From contig NZ_FXUG01000002.1 in NCBI RefSeq assembly GCF_900182915.1, forward strand, positions 582,791-646,790: a DNA stretch of 64,000 nucleotides. The letters are read 5' to 3'. Below, piece by piece: positions 46,079 to 56,307 of this stretch. Source of the DNA: Neorhodopirellula lusitana. GTDB taxonomy: Bacteria; Planctomycetota; Planctomycetia; Pirellulales; Pirellulaceae. The notes beneath the pieces are model-generated. The model searched no databases. It had not been told where the DNA came from and was given only the letters and a program-made list of their open reading frames with translations. The translations under genes and the position numbers were made by a program. Within the stretch, counting starts at the first letter, position 1. Each line of letters starts with the position of its first letter.

Positions 46079-47806
46079 CTAGCGAGGCATGCTTTGCATC
46101 GCCTTCTTACGTTGCGTGTCTCGCACGGCAGCGCCGATCGAACGAATCACGCCGTCGCTGATCACAATGCGACTGCTTTGGCCGTTATCGACTGCTTTCG
46201 TGATCACTCGAAGTGTTCCACGATCGGTTGCCCGTGACAGCGAATCCAACATGGAAATGATCGCGTCATTGGCTTCGATTGATTGAGCAAATTGAAGGAT
46301 GGGCAGCATGTTGATCTCGAATTGAGCCAACAGGTCTCCGCTGGATTGAGGTTGGCCCGATGCGCCATCGATCATTTCCATCATCAAAGGGACACTGGCA
46401 TCGCCCAGCCCAACGTAAACGGCTTTCTCGCCGGTACCGATGTGCAGGCGAACGGTGTCGCCAAAGATCTTGCGAAGTTCGTCCGCCTTGGCGGGAATGT
46501 CTTTTTCAACCAAGTGCAGCACGACACCCTTGTAAGTGTCTCGGTCGAACTCAAAGCGAGGTGCATCGCCGCGGCCTTCCAGTTTGCGGGCAATGTCTTT
46601 GACAATGGTGGCGGCTTCGTTGCCGTCGGCGATGAACGATCCCAATGCGAATTGCATTTGGTTGGCATCGGTCAATAGAACTGCACCGGCGTCGAACTTG
46701 CCTTCTTCGTAAGACTTCAGCGTTAGGTCGGTGATCCGCTGGATCATGTCAGTGATTTCAGAGACTTCGGGCTCACTGAGTTCGTCAATTTGGCCCAACG
46801 CACTACCAGCCATTTTGACTGCGTTCTTGACGCTGCTGCGGGCTTGTTCGATGGTCTCGGGGCCGACCGATGCAGCGGCGTGGAAGTACGCTGCCGCGTC
46901 GTCGCGAATGACCATCGAGTAAGCCGAAGGAATTGGCTTTTGGCCTTCATAGATCGCTGCCAGTTTGGTGCCGGGGATGGCGGTGAAGGACGCATCCAAC
47001 ACGATTTGACGATTCGCTGCGTCAATGTCCAGCCCGATCATCAGGTCATCCGTTTGGCTGATGACCTGTTCGAGTTGGTCCATGGATTGTTCGGCGTACT
47101 CACGAGCTGAATCTGCGTCTTGACCATTCTGGCGGCTCATGGCTTGGTTGAAACCTTGACGCAGTTGTGTGATCAGTGCATCGCGAACCGGTTCAGGAAC
47201 CTGCTGCATGTCCAATCGGATGCCCAAGTCGTAATCGGTGCCCATGGCCGAGATCAGCGACGATGGGTCGGCGGGAGCTTGGTCCAAAACGTTTCGGTTT
47301 CGAGCCAGCACTGCCCAGTTACCCACCTGGCGAATGAAGACTACGTTCGCGCCAACATTGATGACAAGGGTGCCGTCGTCGAGCTCATCAACGGGACCGG
47401 TTTGGGCTTCGAGTTGTTTCAAAATTGCTCGCACGTCGGCGGTCGGTAGCATCGCAATCGGTTCAGGTGCTCCGTCGACCAGTGGCACCAAAATGCCAAC
47501 CGGCTGGGTCTTGTCGATTCCCTGGGCGAACATGCCGGACATGATTTCGAACGTGCCACCAAATTGTGGCATGCCGACCGCATCGGTCAGGTAGTTGATG
47601 TCTTGAACGAGCTGATTCAGGCTGCCCAGCGTGACGACCAGAACAGGCTCAGTGGTCTGACCAACCTGGCTGCCTGATTGGATGGGGGCGAGTTGTTCTT
47701 GAGCTTGGGTGACCATGCCGCCGTTGGTCATTGCCAACGTGCTTACGAAGGCGAGTGCCAGCGTGGCCGTACGGAGGGTCTTGGAACGAGAAAACAAACG
47801 TCTCAC
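46079..47806 (-). CDS. Secreted planctomycete protein of unknown function
   Basis: 575 residues with a signal peptide (LRTATLALAFVSTLAMTNGGMVTQAQ). The mature protein alternates VLVVTLGSLNQLVQDINYL, a helical middle (QLRQGFNQAMSRQNGQ, EQSMDQLEQVISQTDDL) and beta-rich parts (RQIVLDASFTAIPGTKLA). It may belong to a group of large secreted proteins seen mainly in Planctomycetes, but I recognise no enzymatic motif. It ends with a basic tail (RDTQRKKAMQSMPR). Confidence 0.8.
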   Translation of the reverse strand: MRRLFSRSKTLRTATLALAFVSTLAMTNGGMVTQAQEQLAPIQSGSQVGQTTEPVLVVTLGSLNQLVQDINYLTDAVGMPQFGGTFEIMSGMFAQGIDKTQPVGILVPLVDGAPEPIAMLPTADVRAILKQLEAQTGPVDELDDGTLVINVGANVVFIRQVGNWAVLARNRNVLDQAPADPSSLISAMGTDYDLGIRLDMQQVPEPVRDALITQLRQGFNQAMSRQNGQDADSAREYAEQSMDQLEQVISQTDDLMIGLDIDAANRQIVLDASFTAIPGTKLAAIYEGQKPIPSAYSMVIRDDAAAYFHAAASVGPETIEQARSSVKNAVKMAGSALGQIDELSEPEVSEITDMIQRITDLTLKSYEEGKFDAGAVLLTDANQMQFALGSFIADGNEAATIVKDIARKLEGRGDAPRFEFDRDTYKGVVLHLVEKDIPAKADELRKIFGDTVRLHIGTGEKAVYVGLGDASVPLMMEMIDGASGQPQSSGDLLAQFEINMLPILQFAQSIEANDAIISMLDSLSRATDRGTLRVITKAVDNGQSSRIVISDGVIRSIGAAVRDTQRKKAMQSMPR

Positions 47807-47968
47807 GGGTCACATCCTTAATTGGTTAAACAGATCAAAAGTGTCTTGTATCAGTACGCGTGCAAGGCGATGGAGTCCAGGCGGTCGCCTGCTTCTTCAC
47901 CTTCCAGTCATTCGCCAATCGCCGCACCGTAGCCGGACACTTTCATTGGGAGGCTTATCTACACGTGT

Positions 47969-49150
47969 TTACCCTGGCTCGGTAAGATTGGTTTCAAGAA
48001 AATCGCCCTTTCCTTCGGAATCTTCTGGTTCTTCCATTTCCGCTGGTTTGCTGGCATTGTCTTGCTCGATTTCTCGTTCCAGACGCACGATCATCAGTCG
48101 AATTAGCCTTGCTTCTCGCTGAATCGTGGTCAATTCCGTCCGCAAACGCGTGATTTGCTTTTCGGGAGTCGATCGAAACAGCCGGGCTGATACGTCCAGC
48201 AAGACGAGTGCTCGGAATGCCTTCAGGACCGTTCCCCGCAATCGGTAGGCACGCACCAGTTTGGTCAGTTGCGGGATTTTGGCCAGCCGAGCAAGCCGTG
48301 ATCCGCGAACGGCCTGGAGCGATCGCAAAAACGAGAAAAACGGAAGCACAATGATGGCCAGGTCCACCCAATTGCGGCGGATGTAGTCGAACTTCTTCTC
48401 GGCGATCGAAACCATCAAGATGAATTCACCGGCGAACGCGAACCAGATCACGCCGGTGCCCACATGCAAGGCGAATCGCAACCAGCCGTACCGAGCGACC
48501 TGTTCTTTCAATAAGAATTCGACCGTCAACACAGGTAGAATTAATAGTGCGATGCCGATCATCGGAATGCTGAAATGCTGACCCAGTCGACGTCGCAATC
48601 GTCGATTGGGACGTTGCCAATTCAGTCCGGGTAACCAAAGCCGTCCATTCATCTCAACACTGCGAGCACACATCCGCAACGAAGGACACACGCAAAACAG
48701 CAGGCTGTAGAAATGGTACCAACGCATGGTCCACGTCTTCGGCCGAATCGTCCAATGATAGAGGCTTTCCAGCATCACGAGTGGCCAGACCACATACATC
48801 AGGCCGACCGCGATCTGCTCAAGTACCTGTTGGGAATTTGTGAGTGGTCCGATCACCTGATGCATCGCCACTCCCGTTTCCGAGGCATTGAACTGGGAAT
48901 CACTGTCCTTGAGTTCACTGGTGTCCGGTCTGCCTGTTTCGGTACCAGGCTCGGCTTCAACGGGCTCCATTACGCTGATCTCGGGTAAGCCGAGCGCCTT
49001 TTCACGCAGCGAGGGGACGTCCACCCACAGCACGATCAAAACTGCCTGGCAAACCAGGAACGTGACGGCGGCGGCGAACATCAGCGGCGCGGTTGCGTGA
49101 GCAATGCGTGCATGTAGCGGATGGAGGTGACGGACGGTCAACGTTGCCAC
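47969..49150 (-). CDS. Voltage-sensor-like membrane protein lacking a visible pore
   Basis: 393 residues. Hydrophobic helices occur near 23-43, 113-132, 198-213 and 230-250. A further pair at ~260-300 reads VDLAIIVLPFFSFLRSLQAVRGSRLARLAKIPQLTKL, where regularly spaced Arg/Lys resemble an S4 voltage sensor. This is followed by VRAYRLRGTVLKAFRALVLLD and a C-terminal coiled coil (RLIRLMIVRLEREIEQD). I see no TVGYG-type selectivity filter. It may be an ion-channel relative reduced to its sensor, but the assignment is tentative. Confidence 0.65.
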   Translation of the reverse strand: MATLTVRHLHPLHARIAHATAPLMFAAAVTFLVCQAVLIVLWVDVPSLREKALGLPEISVMEPVEAEPGTETGRPDTSELKDSDSQFNASETGVAMHQVIGPLTNSQQVLEQIAVGLMYVVWPLVMLESLYHWTIRPKTWTMRWYHFYSLLFCVCPSLRMCARSVEMNGRLWLPGLNWQRPNRRLRRRLGQHFSIPMIGIALLILPVLTVEFLLKEQVARYGWLRFALHVGTGVIWFAFAGEFILMVSIAEKKFDYIRRNWVDLAIIVLPFFSFLRSLQAVRGSRLARLAKIPQLTKLVRAYRLRGTVLKAFRALVLLDVSARLFRSTPEKQITRLRTELTTIQREARLIRLMIVRLEREIEQDNASKPAEMEEPEDSEGKGDFLETNLTEPG

Positions 49151-49414
49151 GCTCCCGTCGAGGCCGGATTTGCTGCGTTTTCAAGCTGGACGCTGTGGGA
49201 GTGGGGGCTGTGGGAGCGGGGGCTGGGGGAGCGGTGCGTCGAAAGGCAACCGGTCGCGTGCGCACATTCCCGCACCCCTGATCCAGCTCTCGCCCTTGAT
49301 TTCAGTTTGGAATCGACGATCGAGTTCATCGGGAAGCCTGAGTAGAATGACGCGCTGGAATTCTTCAACCGCCGGGCCTTGGTATCGGCGTTGCCCTCTG
49401 TTGTACTATTGACC

Positions 49415-50623
49415 ATGAGAACACATCTTCATTTTGATTGCCTTAGCGGCATCAGCGGCGACATGACCCTAGCGTCTCTGATTGACTTAGGGGTGGATGT
49501 CGACCATATCCGGCGGGGTTTGGATTCGCTCAATGTGGCCGATTTGAAGCTTGTCGTCGATGATGTCAAGAAATGTGGCTTTCGATCGAAGTTCATTTTA
49601 GTGGAGCATCCTGAACAAAAGGCCCACCGGCATTTGCATCATATCGATGCCATGATCGATGCTGCCAAAGCGATCACGGATTCGGCCAAAACACTCGCCA
49701 AGGCAATTTTCTTGTGCGTCGGTAAGGCGGAAGCGCGTGTGCATGGCTGTGATCTACAAAAAGTGCATTTTCATGAAGTCGGCGCGGTGGATTCGATTGC
49801 CGACATCGTGGGTGTGGCGATTGCAATTGATGCACTTGGCGTGCAAAGTGTTTCTTCATCACCAGTGCCCACAGGTACAGGCTCGATTACGATCGATCAT
49901 GGGCGCGTTGCGGTGCCGGCTCCCGCGACAGCCGAGATCTTGATTGGCGTGCCAATCGCCGAATGCGCCATTGAATCCGAGCTGACAACGCCGACCGGTG
50001 CCGCGATCATCAAGACGCTCACCGAACGCTTTCCCTCCGCTCGCCCGTTCGGTCCTTCGCCGGCCATGGTCGCCTATCGGGTCGGCTACGGTGCCGGATC
50101 TCGTGACCTGCCGGGACAAGCGAATGTGCTGCGGATCACAATGGGAGAATTACAGTCGGGGACCAATCATCCCGGGCAACTCGAAGCCGACCGCGTCACG
50201 CTGTTGGAAACCAACATCGATGATGCAACCGGCGAAGAACTTGCCGACGTTGCCGAACGGTTGTTCGCCGCCGGTGCACTGGATGTCTGGCAAACGCCGT
50301 GCGTGATGAAGAAGGGGCGACTTGCTTGTGTCTTGGCCGTGTTGTGTGGCGGTTCCAAAGTGACCGCGATGCAGAATCTGTTGTTTGAGAACACCTCGAC
50401 GATCGGGATCCGGCGACAAGTGCTTGAACGCACGAAGTTGGTCCGCCGAAGCGTGACCGTGAAGACCGATTACGGCACTGCACGTGGCAAGGTTGTCACG
50501 CTGCCCAACGGCAACGAACGCTTCACAATCGAAGACGACGAGGCCAAGCGATTGGCGACTGCGGCCAAGGTCACCACGTCCGAAATTCGCGAAAAGGCTT
50601 TGTTGGCCTGGCGTAGCGAATAA
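49415..50623 (+). CDS. larC: Nickel-pincer cofactor biosynthesis protein LarC (DUF111)
   Basis: 402 residues from ATG 49415; the frame extends 12 codons upstream without family content. The N-terminus HLHFDCLSGISGDMTLASLIDLG is the LarC signature. HRHLHHIDAMID (His-rich) and KVHFHEVGAVDSIADIVG follow, then the TPTGAAIIKTL block and the C-terminal LLETNIDDATGEELA. In Lactobacillus, LarC inserts nickel to complete the pincer cofactor of lactate racemase. larA, larB and larE are not in the window. Confidence 0.9.
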   Translation: MRTHLHFDCLSGISGDMTLASLIDLGVDVDHIRRGLDSLNVADLKLVVDDVKKCGFRSKFILVEHPEQKAHRHLHHIDAMIDAAKAITDSAKTLAKAIFLCVGKAEARVHGCDLQKVHFHEVGAVDSIADIVGVAIAIDALGVQSVSSSPVPTGTGSITIDHGRVAVPAPATAEILIGVPIAECAIESELTTPTGAAIIKTLTERFPSARPFGPSPAMVAYRVGYGAGSRDLPGQANVLRITMGELQSGTNHPGQLEADRVTLLETNIDDATGEELADVAERLFAAGALDVWQTPCVMKKGRLACVLAVLCGGSKVTAMQNLLFENTSTIGIRRQVLERTKLVRRSVTVKTDYGTARGKVVTLPNGNERFTIEDDEAKRLATAAKVTTSEIREKALLAWRSE

Positions 50624-50638
50624 GACTTTGTCCTTCGA

Positions 50639-51535
50639 TCACTTCATTTGTTGCAGGGTCAGGTCGTAGATCTCGTTGGCGTCGATGACTTCGGTATTAG
50701 ACTGGAAGAGTTTGGCGATCGCGGCTTTGTGAGTTCGCATCTTCAAGCCGCCAACGCCAATGGGCCCGTACAGGATTGGCGACCGTTCTTGGTCAGGGTT
50801 CAGCGGTTTGGCTTTATCGAATGCTTCGATCCCACCAATGCCAGCGGGAGGCACCGCGTTCAGGTCGATTGCGACCCGCAGTTGACCGAGTTGGTTGAGT
50901 TCATCGGCGGACAGTAGCTCCACCCCAGCAGCTCCGCAGGCGATAATGATTTGTGCTCGTTGAAGCAGGTCGACTTTGGCTTCGTCGTCTTCGGGGGCGG
51001 CCGCTTCGAGCTTCGCGTCCTGTACTTTCGCTGCGATATCGTTGCAGGCCGCTTCGGCTCGCTTCAGCGTTCGGCTGGTCAGGATCACTTGGGATCCTTG
51101 TCGGGCAAGCATTTGCCCGACACGTCGGCCAACCGGACCGGTGCCGCCCAGCACGACGGCGGTCGCGCCGGTCAGAGGCACATGCTTGGATGCGGTCGCG
51201 ACGGCTGCCGCGGCGGTCGTGTTGCAGCCTGAAGCGTCCAGCATTACGGATACTCGGACCGGTCCAAAGAAAGCTTTCTTAACTGCATCAAAGACCAGTT
51301 CGGCTTGATTGACATCGCTGCCGCCAATGAATACGGCCGTACTCTTCAGGTCATCGCCACCACGAGTGAAAATCGCACCATGGATCAAGCTTTCCACGTA
51401 CGACGGCTCAACGTTTCCGTATTGAAACAGATGCGCAACACCGGCATCGACTGCAACGACACCATCGAATGAGCTGGGGTGAGTATCGACGTCGAGTTGA
51501 AGTAAGATTTTGGCGGGCGTGCTGTTGGCGGGCAT
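50639..51535 (-). CDS. NAD(P)-dependent methylene-tetrahydromethanopterin dehydrogenase (MtdB/MtdC type)
   Basis: 298 residues. The N-terminal catalytic half begins KILLQLDVDTHPSSFDGVVAVDAG, typical for the MtdA/MtdB/MtdC family, with QYGNVEPSYVESLIHGAIFTRGG. The cofactor-binding half has AVVLGGTGPVGRRVGQMLA. It oxidises methylene-H4MPT to methenyl-H4MPT in formaldehyde oxidation. MtdC is a variant described from planctomycetes; the subgroup cannot be resolved here. fae lies upstream on the same strand, 275 bases away with a terminator between them. Confidence 0.88.
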   Translation of the reverse strand: MPANSTPAKILLQLDVDTHPSSFDGVVAVDAGVAHLFQYGNVEPSYVESLIHGAIFTRGGDDLKSTAVFIGGSDVNQAELVFDAVKKAFFGPVRVSVMLDASGCNTTAAAAVATASKHVPLTGATAVVLGGTGPVGRRVGQMLARQGSQVILTSRTLKRAEAACNDIAAKVQDAKLEAAAPEDDEAKVDLLQRAQIIIACGAAGVELLSADELNQLGQLRVAIDLNAVPPAGIGGIEAFDKAKPLNPDQERSPILYGPIGVGGLKMRTHKAAIAKLFQSNTEVIDANEIYDLTLQQMK

Positions 51536-51576
51536 GGTGATCGGCTTCCGAATGAAACAAACGAAACAGGGAAACG

Positions 51577-51606
51577 AAAAAAGCTCCGGAGAGTTCTCCG
51601 AAGCTT
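51577..51606 (-). terminator. Rho-independent terminator of fae
   Basis: AAGCTCCGGAGA (51581-51592) pairs with TCTCCGAAGCTT (51595-51606) with one mismatch; a T run follows on the minus strand. A second 11-bp stem, GCGGTTTCGAT at 51624-51634 with its complement at 51639-51649, lies just before it. Confidence 0.8.
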
Positions 51607-51810
51607 CGTTGGTTTTCAGCTCAGCGGTTTCGATCGGAATCGAAACCGCGTGAGGGAAATGGTCTTACCGAACTGGCGATCTGAAAATTTGTGATGGCTA
51701 AAAACTTAGGTGAAACGCCGTGGCTGGACTTACTAAAGTTCAGTTGATCTCGACTCCCGAAGTCGGGCGACTTCAGTTACCCTCGAATTTCCGTGTCACA
51801 AACCGTCAAA

Positions 51811-52308
51811 TTAGAAGCCCTTGAATGGGTGAGCCGCGGTGTCTTTCTTGGCAAGCATGTCATCCACGGTTGGTTTACCAGCCATTGCACTCTTTAGCGA
51901 TTCTTTGGTCGCTTCGTAGTTGTACTTGTAGATCTTTTCGTCGTCTTCGGCGGCGGGGTGAATGAACACACCACAAACGCAAACGAGGTCTTCGCAAAGA
52001 TCCTTCGGGATGATGCCTTCGCTAACTGCGTCAGCGACTGCTTGTGCGACAGCGGCTTGTGCAGGACCGAACATTTGGACGGCCTGCTTCATGCCTTTGA
52101 TCGTCACTTTCGTGATCATGACGGTCGAGGGCTTCACGGCGACGTTGGGTTCCAAAACAGCCAACAGGTTGGTGTGGCCTTCGCTTTGGTTTGCCAATGC
52201 GTTTGCGAAAGCGGTTCCGACAGGACCGTTCTTGCTGCCGATCATTAGGTCGATGTGAGCGATTTCGTTACCGTCGCCGACCAGGGCTTCACCGATGTGA
52301 AAATGCAT
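51811..52308 (-). CDS. fae: Formaldehyde-activating enzyme
   Basis: 165 residues from ATG 52308, which begins MHFHIGEALVGDGNEIAHIDL as in the family. The active-site His is His18 in EIAHIDLMIG, and GPVGTAFANALANQSEGHTNLLAVLEP with TVMITKVTIKG follow. Fae condenses formaldehyde with tetrahydromethanopterin to methylene-H4MPT, the substrate of the dehydrogenase gene downstream. A divergent ATP-grasp gene starts about 110 bases away. Confidence 0.95.
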   Translation of the reverse strand: MHFHIGEALVGDGNEIAHIDLMIGSKNGPVGTAFANALANQSEGHTNLLAVLEPNVAVKPSTVMITKVTIKGMKQAVQMFGPAQAAVAQAVADAVSEGIIPKDLCEDLVCVCGVFIHPAAEDDEKIYKYNYEATKESLKSAMAGKPTVDDMLAKKDTAAHPFKGF

Positions 52309-52415
52309 GACTGGATGCCTCAAGGGAAGAGTGATAGGGTCAATTGAAAACGACCGGTGGGGAACCCGATGTCCTTGCCCCACACTAGGTTGAAACCGAG
52401 AGTGATGGGTGGGTC

Positions 52416-53702
52416 TTGCAACGCGAAACATTAACAAAGTCGAACAATTCCGCCAACCTACCAACTGGATCGACGTCAAACTTGACCTCGCAACCAGCAA
52501 ATCAGGGACTCAATCGAATTTTGGTCGCGGGGGCTTCGGTCCGTTGGGCAGCCCAGTCGGCCCGGCGAGCGGGCTACTCGGTGTCGGGAATTGACTTGTT
52601 CGGTGACACTGACACGCGGGCCGCGTGCGATCACTTCCAGCTTCTGGATGTGACAGGGGATTCCCCCGAAAATGCAGCTGATCAGCAAATTGCCAGCTTT
52701 TCAGCTCAGACCGGTGCAGCGGTTATTTCGGTGGGGGGGCTGTCGTTGGGGCCCTATCTGAAGGGAGGTCACCGTCCCCGGTCGAAAGACCCCACTTGGA
52801 AGCGACTGCAGCAGTTTTGCCGGCAGACCGGGTTTGAATTCCCTGAAACGTTTAGCGGTTTCGTGGACAACAAGAGTCACGCGATCGGTCAGATCACTTG
52901 GGGACGTTGGCTTTTCAAAACGATCGGCTCGACGGGAGGATTGGGAGTGCGCTTCGTCGATGCGGCGACGCTCGTAAGAGATCCTCATGCGTTTGCTGCG
53001 AATGGCATTTTTCAACGCTACGTCCCCGGGCGCCGCTACGGAGTCGTCGCACTGGCGAGTGACGATGGCACCGAAATCTTAGGCATCTGCCGAAGTCTTC
53101 ATCAGCGTTTGGGCGATCGACCTTTTGTCTACGCGGGTTCGGCAGGGCCGATCGCGATTGCAACCGAATCGAAGCCGAGCGATCCCAGCACGGATATCCC
53201 GATCCAACGACTGCAACGTTTAGCTTTTCGAGTGGCTGAATCTGAAAACATCCGGGGCCTGTTTAACTTGGACTTCGTTCGCGATACGCAGGGTCGTTGG
53301 TGGCTGTTGGAAGTGAATGCCCGTCCGAGTGGTTCGTGTGAAGTGATCGAGCAGGCGGCAATACGCTCTGGCGTTTTGTCAGACGGCCAATCTTTGATCC
53401 AGATGCATCTCAATGCGATCAATGGAAACCCACGTGTGATTCCATGGCGAAGCAGTCACGACACTTTGGTCAAACGCATCGTTTATTCCAGTCACGCCGG
53501 CTACTTCGTTCGGCCGAGTGAACGATGCGACAGTGCCCAACTGATGGATGTCCCCAGCGATGGGACGCCGATTCAAGCCGGCGCCCCAGTGGCAACCCTA
53601 TTGTTGCGAACCGAGCGGGGAAGCACGCCCGAAGTTGAGCAAAATGCCCCGTCTATGCGATCGCTCGTGCGGCAAGTGCAAGCCGCGGTGCAACTTGGTT
53701 AG
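52416..53702 (+). CDS. ATP-grasp protein, probably of tetrahydromethanopterin biosynthesis
   Basis: 428 residues if TTG 52416 is the start; conserved sequence begins around residue 33 (NRILVAGASVRWAAQSARRAGY). The ATP-grasp region includes KTIGSTGGLGVRFVDA, IFQRYVPGRRYGVVALA and the metal/ATP site FNLDFVRDTQGRWWLLEVNARPSG. The C-terminus has KRIVYSSHAGYFV and PIQAGAPVATLLL. An ATP-grasp gene (orf17-type) is a regular member of methylotroph H4MPT gene clusters, and the divergent fae supports that reading. The ligated substrate is unknown. Confidence 0.82.
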   Translation: MQRETLTKSNNSANLPTGSTSNLTSQPANQGLNRILVAGASVRWAAQSARRAGYSVSGIDLFGDTDTRAACDHFQLLDVTGDSPENAADQQIASFSAQTGAAVISVGGLSLGPYLKGGHRPRSKDPTWKRLQQFCRQTGFEFPETFSGFVDNKSHAIGQITWGRWLFKTIGSTGGLGVRFVDAATLVRDPHAFAANGIFQRYVPGRRYGVVALASDDGTEILGICRSLHQRLGDRPFVYAGSAGPIAIATESKPSDPSTDIPIQRLQRLAFRVAESENIRGLFNLDFVRDTQGRWWLLEVNARPSGSCEVIEQAAIRSGVLSDGQSLIQMHLNAINGNPRVIPWRSSHDTLVKRIVYSSHAGYFVRPSERCDSAQLMDVPSDGTPIQAGAPVATLLLRTERGSTPEVEQNAPSMRSLVRQVQAAVQLG

Positions 53703-53943
53703 CGACTCGCTGTAACCCGCCATGGTTGGTCACCCGGCTTTCAGCTGAGCCGACCTTTTGGCGAGAATGCCTCTACGCTGTTTACGGCAGCACAGGCGAC
53801 TAGCGGCCGGTTGAAAACCGCAAAGCTAAGGTAGCAGAGACGCTCCTTCGTGCGGTCCGCCAGCTAAGAGCGTTACGTTCGCAAACGCTTTTTGCCGAAC
53901 GGCACAGGGTCTGTGCCTACTACAAACGAAAATCAACTGGCAA

Positions 53944-55428
53944 CTAGGGCACTTGGCGAAGTTGCAGCGTGTCGATGATTTTATCGTCGGCCAAAGCGTT
54001 GGTGATCACTCCTAGCCAGACGCCGGATGGGCACCACTTGTTGTTGCGAAGTCGCTCTAAGGCACCCTGGATGGTCACTTCCGGATCATCCGAAAATTCC
54101 ATCAGAAATGGTTCCACGCCCCACGGCAAAAGCATTTGCCGAAAGGTGGACTCAACGTCGGTGAACGCAAAAATTGGAACGCCACGGGGACGCAAGGCAC
54201 CCAGTACGTAGGCCAGGAAACCACTTCTGGTGAAGACCACGATGCCAGACTGGCCCAGGTCTTGAGCGAGGGTTGCCGAGGACCGAAGCATCTTTGCCTT
54301 CGGCTCATGCAGTTGAATTCTCTGGTTCAACTGGCTGCTGACCGACGGTTCGATCGTAAGTAGAATGCTTTTGAGTGTTTCAACTGATTCAATCGGGTAC
54401 GCTCCGGTAGTCGTTTCACCGGATAGCATCACTGCATCGGCTTGTTCACGCACTGCATTGCAGACGTCCGAGATCTCGGCCCGCGTTGGGATTGGCGACT
54501 CGATCATCGATTCAAGCAAGTGTGTTGCGATGATGACGGGTTTGCCTTCCGCTTGGCACGCCTGAACGAGTTCGGTTTGCACGAGAGGCAAACGTTGATA
54601 GTCGATTTCAATCCCCAGGTCGCCGCGGGCAACCATGACGGCGTCGGCCGCGCGGATGATGGCAAGCATGTTTCGGACACCGGCTTGTTCTTCGATCTTG
54701 GCGATGATCCGAGCGGGCGACCCGAGTTCATCCAAGTACGCCCGCAATTCGTCAACGTCGCTGGCCTGACGTACGAAGGACAGGGCAACGAAGTCGATGC
54801 CCGCTTCAACGCCAGCTTGTAGATCGAGTTTATCTTTTTCCGTCAGGGCTGGTAAACTGATTTCCACACCCGGCAGATTGATGTGACGACGCGAGCCAAT
54901 CGATCCTGGTGTCATGACCTCGCAGTCAATCCTGCTAGCACTTTTGCTGAGGACCTTCATTCGCATCAATCCGCTGTCGACCAGTACGGTCGCGCCGACT
55001 TCGACGTCGCGTGGCAGGTTGGGATAGTTGACCGTCACCGATGCAACGTCGTCCGTCAGTTCGCTCTCGTTGACGCACAGTCGCAATGTGTCGCCAATTC
55101 CCAAGACGAACGGCTGGTCGACTGGTCCGGTGCGGATCTCGGGGCCTTTGACATCAATCATCACGCCGACATGACGATCAATCTCATCGGAAACCTCGCG
55201 AACCCGAGCGACGATTTCACGCACCCACTGTCCCGTTCCGTGGGCCATGTTGAGCCGAACAACATCGACACCTGCGTGAATCAGTTCAGTGAGTTTTTCT
55301 TTGGAATCCGTAGCGGGACCCAGCGTGGCAATGATTTTGGTATGCCGATACGCCGACATGGCCTGTTTAGCCGGTTCCGATTGATTTGCCGTTGAACTCG
55401 CAACTGAAGCAGGGGGGGACTGTGACAT
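53944..55428 (-). CDS. pyk: Pyruvate kinase
   Basis: 494 residues from ATG 55428, preceded by GGAAG about seven bases upstream; the longer frame to 55524 is unsupported. Core landmarks are KIIATLGPATDSKEKL, VVRLNMAHGTG (Asn-Met-Ala-His, a variant of NFSHG), MIDVKGPEIRTG, and the pyruvate-kinase signature region IIAKIEEQAGVRNM with the catalytic Lys. Also MVARGDLGIEID, and DAVMLSGETTTGAYPIESV. It makes pyruvate and ATP from PEP. Confidence 0.95.
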   Translation of the reverse strand: MSQSPPASVASSTANQSEPAKQAMSAYRHTKIIATLGPATDSKEKLTELIHAGVDVVRLNMAHGTGQWVREIVARVREVSDEIDRHVGVMIDVKGPEIRTGPVDQPFVLGIGDTLRLCVNESELTDDVASVTVNYPNLPRDVEVGATVLVDSGLMRMKVLSKSASRIDCEVMTPGSIGSRRHINLPGVEISLPALTEKDKLDLQAGVEAGIDFVALSFVRQASDVDELRAYLDELGSPARIIAKIEEQAGVRNMLAIIRAADAVMVARGDLGIEIDYQRLPLVQTELVQACQAEGKPVIIATHLLESMIESPIPTRAEISDVCNAVREQADAVMLSGETTTGAYPIESVETLKSILLTIEPSVSSQLNQRIQLHEPKAKMLRSSATLAQDLGQSGIVVFTRSGFLAYVLGALRPRGVPIFAFTDVESTFRQMLLPWGVEPFLMEFSDDPEVTIQGALERLRNNKWCPSGVWLGVITNALADDKIIDTLQLRQVP

Positions 55429-55798
55429 AAAGAGCTTCCCGAAAGACGTGAAGTAGGTCCAGGCGAGAAAAACTAGCCGGATTGGATTGTTAACCCTATA
55501 CCGGTTCTGGCCCAGGGCGACCACGGCGAGGAAGTCGCTCGCTCAGCTATGTGAGAATCGGCTACATGAACCATGCGTAAGTTGAGATTGTCCCCCTTTG
55601 TCGTGGGAGGCGGGGTGGCCGACCATCCGCAAGAAGGGAGTTTGAGTGCGAAATGAGATTCCCTAGAGACTGCCCATTTGACAGCATTGGCAACGCCTGT
55701 GGAGGAAGGGGACGAGCCCAAGCGGGTTGGGGCCGCGATGGCTGAGTCCGCATAGACCGCTTGCCCCATCGTCGAGATAGGACGATGCTGGTGAGTTG
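55429..55798. other. Intergenic region between pyk and rnpB
   Basis: 370 bases without a supportable gene; presumably contains the promoters of pyk and rnpB. Confidence 0.45.
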
Positions 55799-56218
<420 letters not shown>

Positions 56219-56307
56219 CCTTCTTTTTCATTTTCAGTGGTCCTTATCAGCTCGCTGCCGGCCCGTCGTCAGATGGCGGCCTGCGAGTTGATCTTGGGTA
56301 GGCGCGC

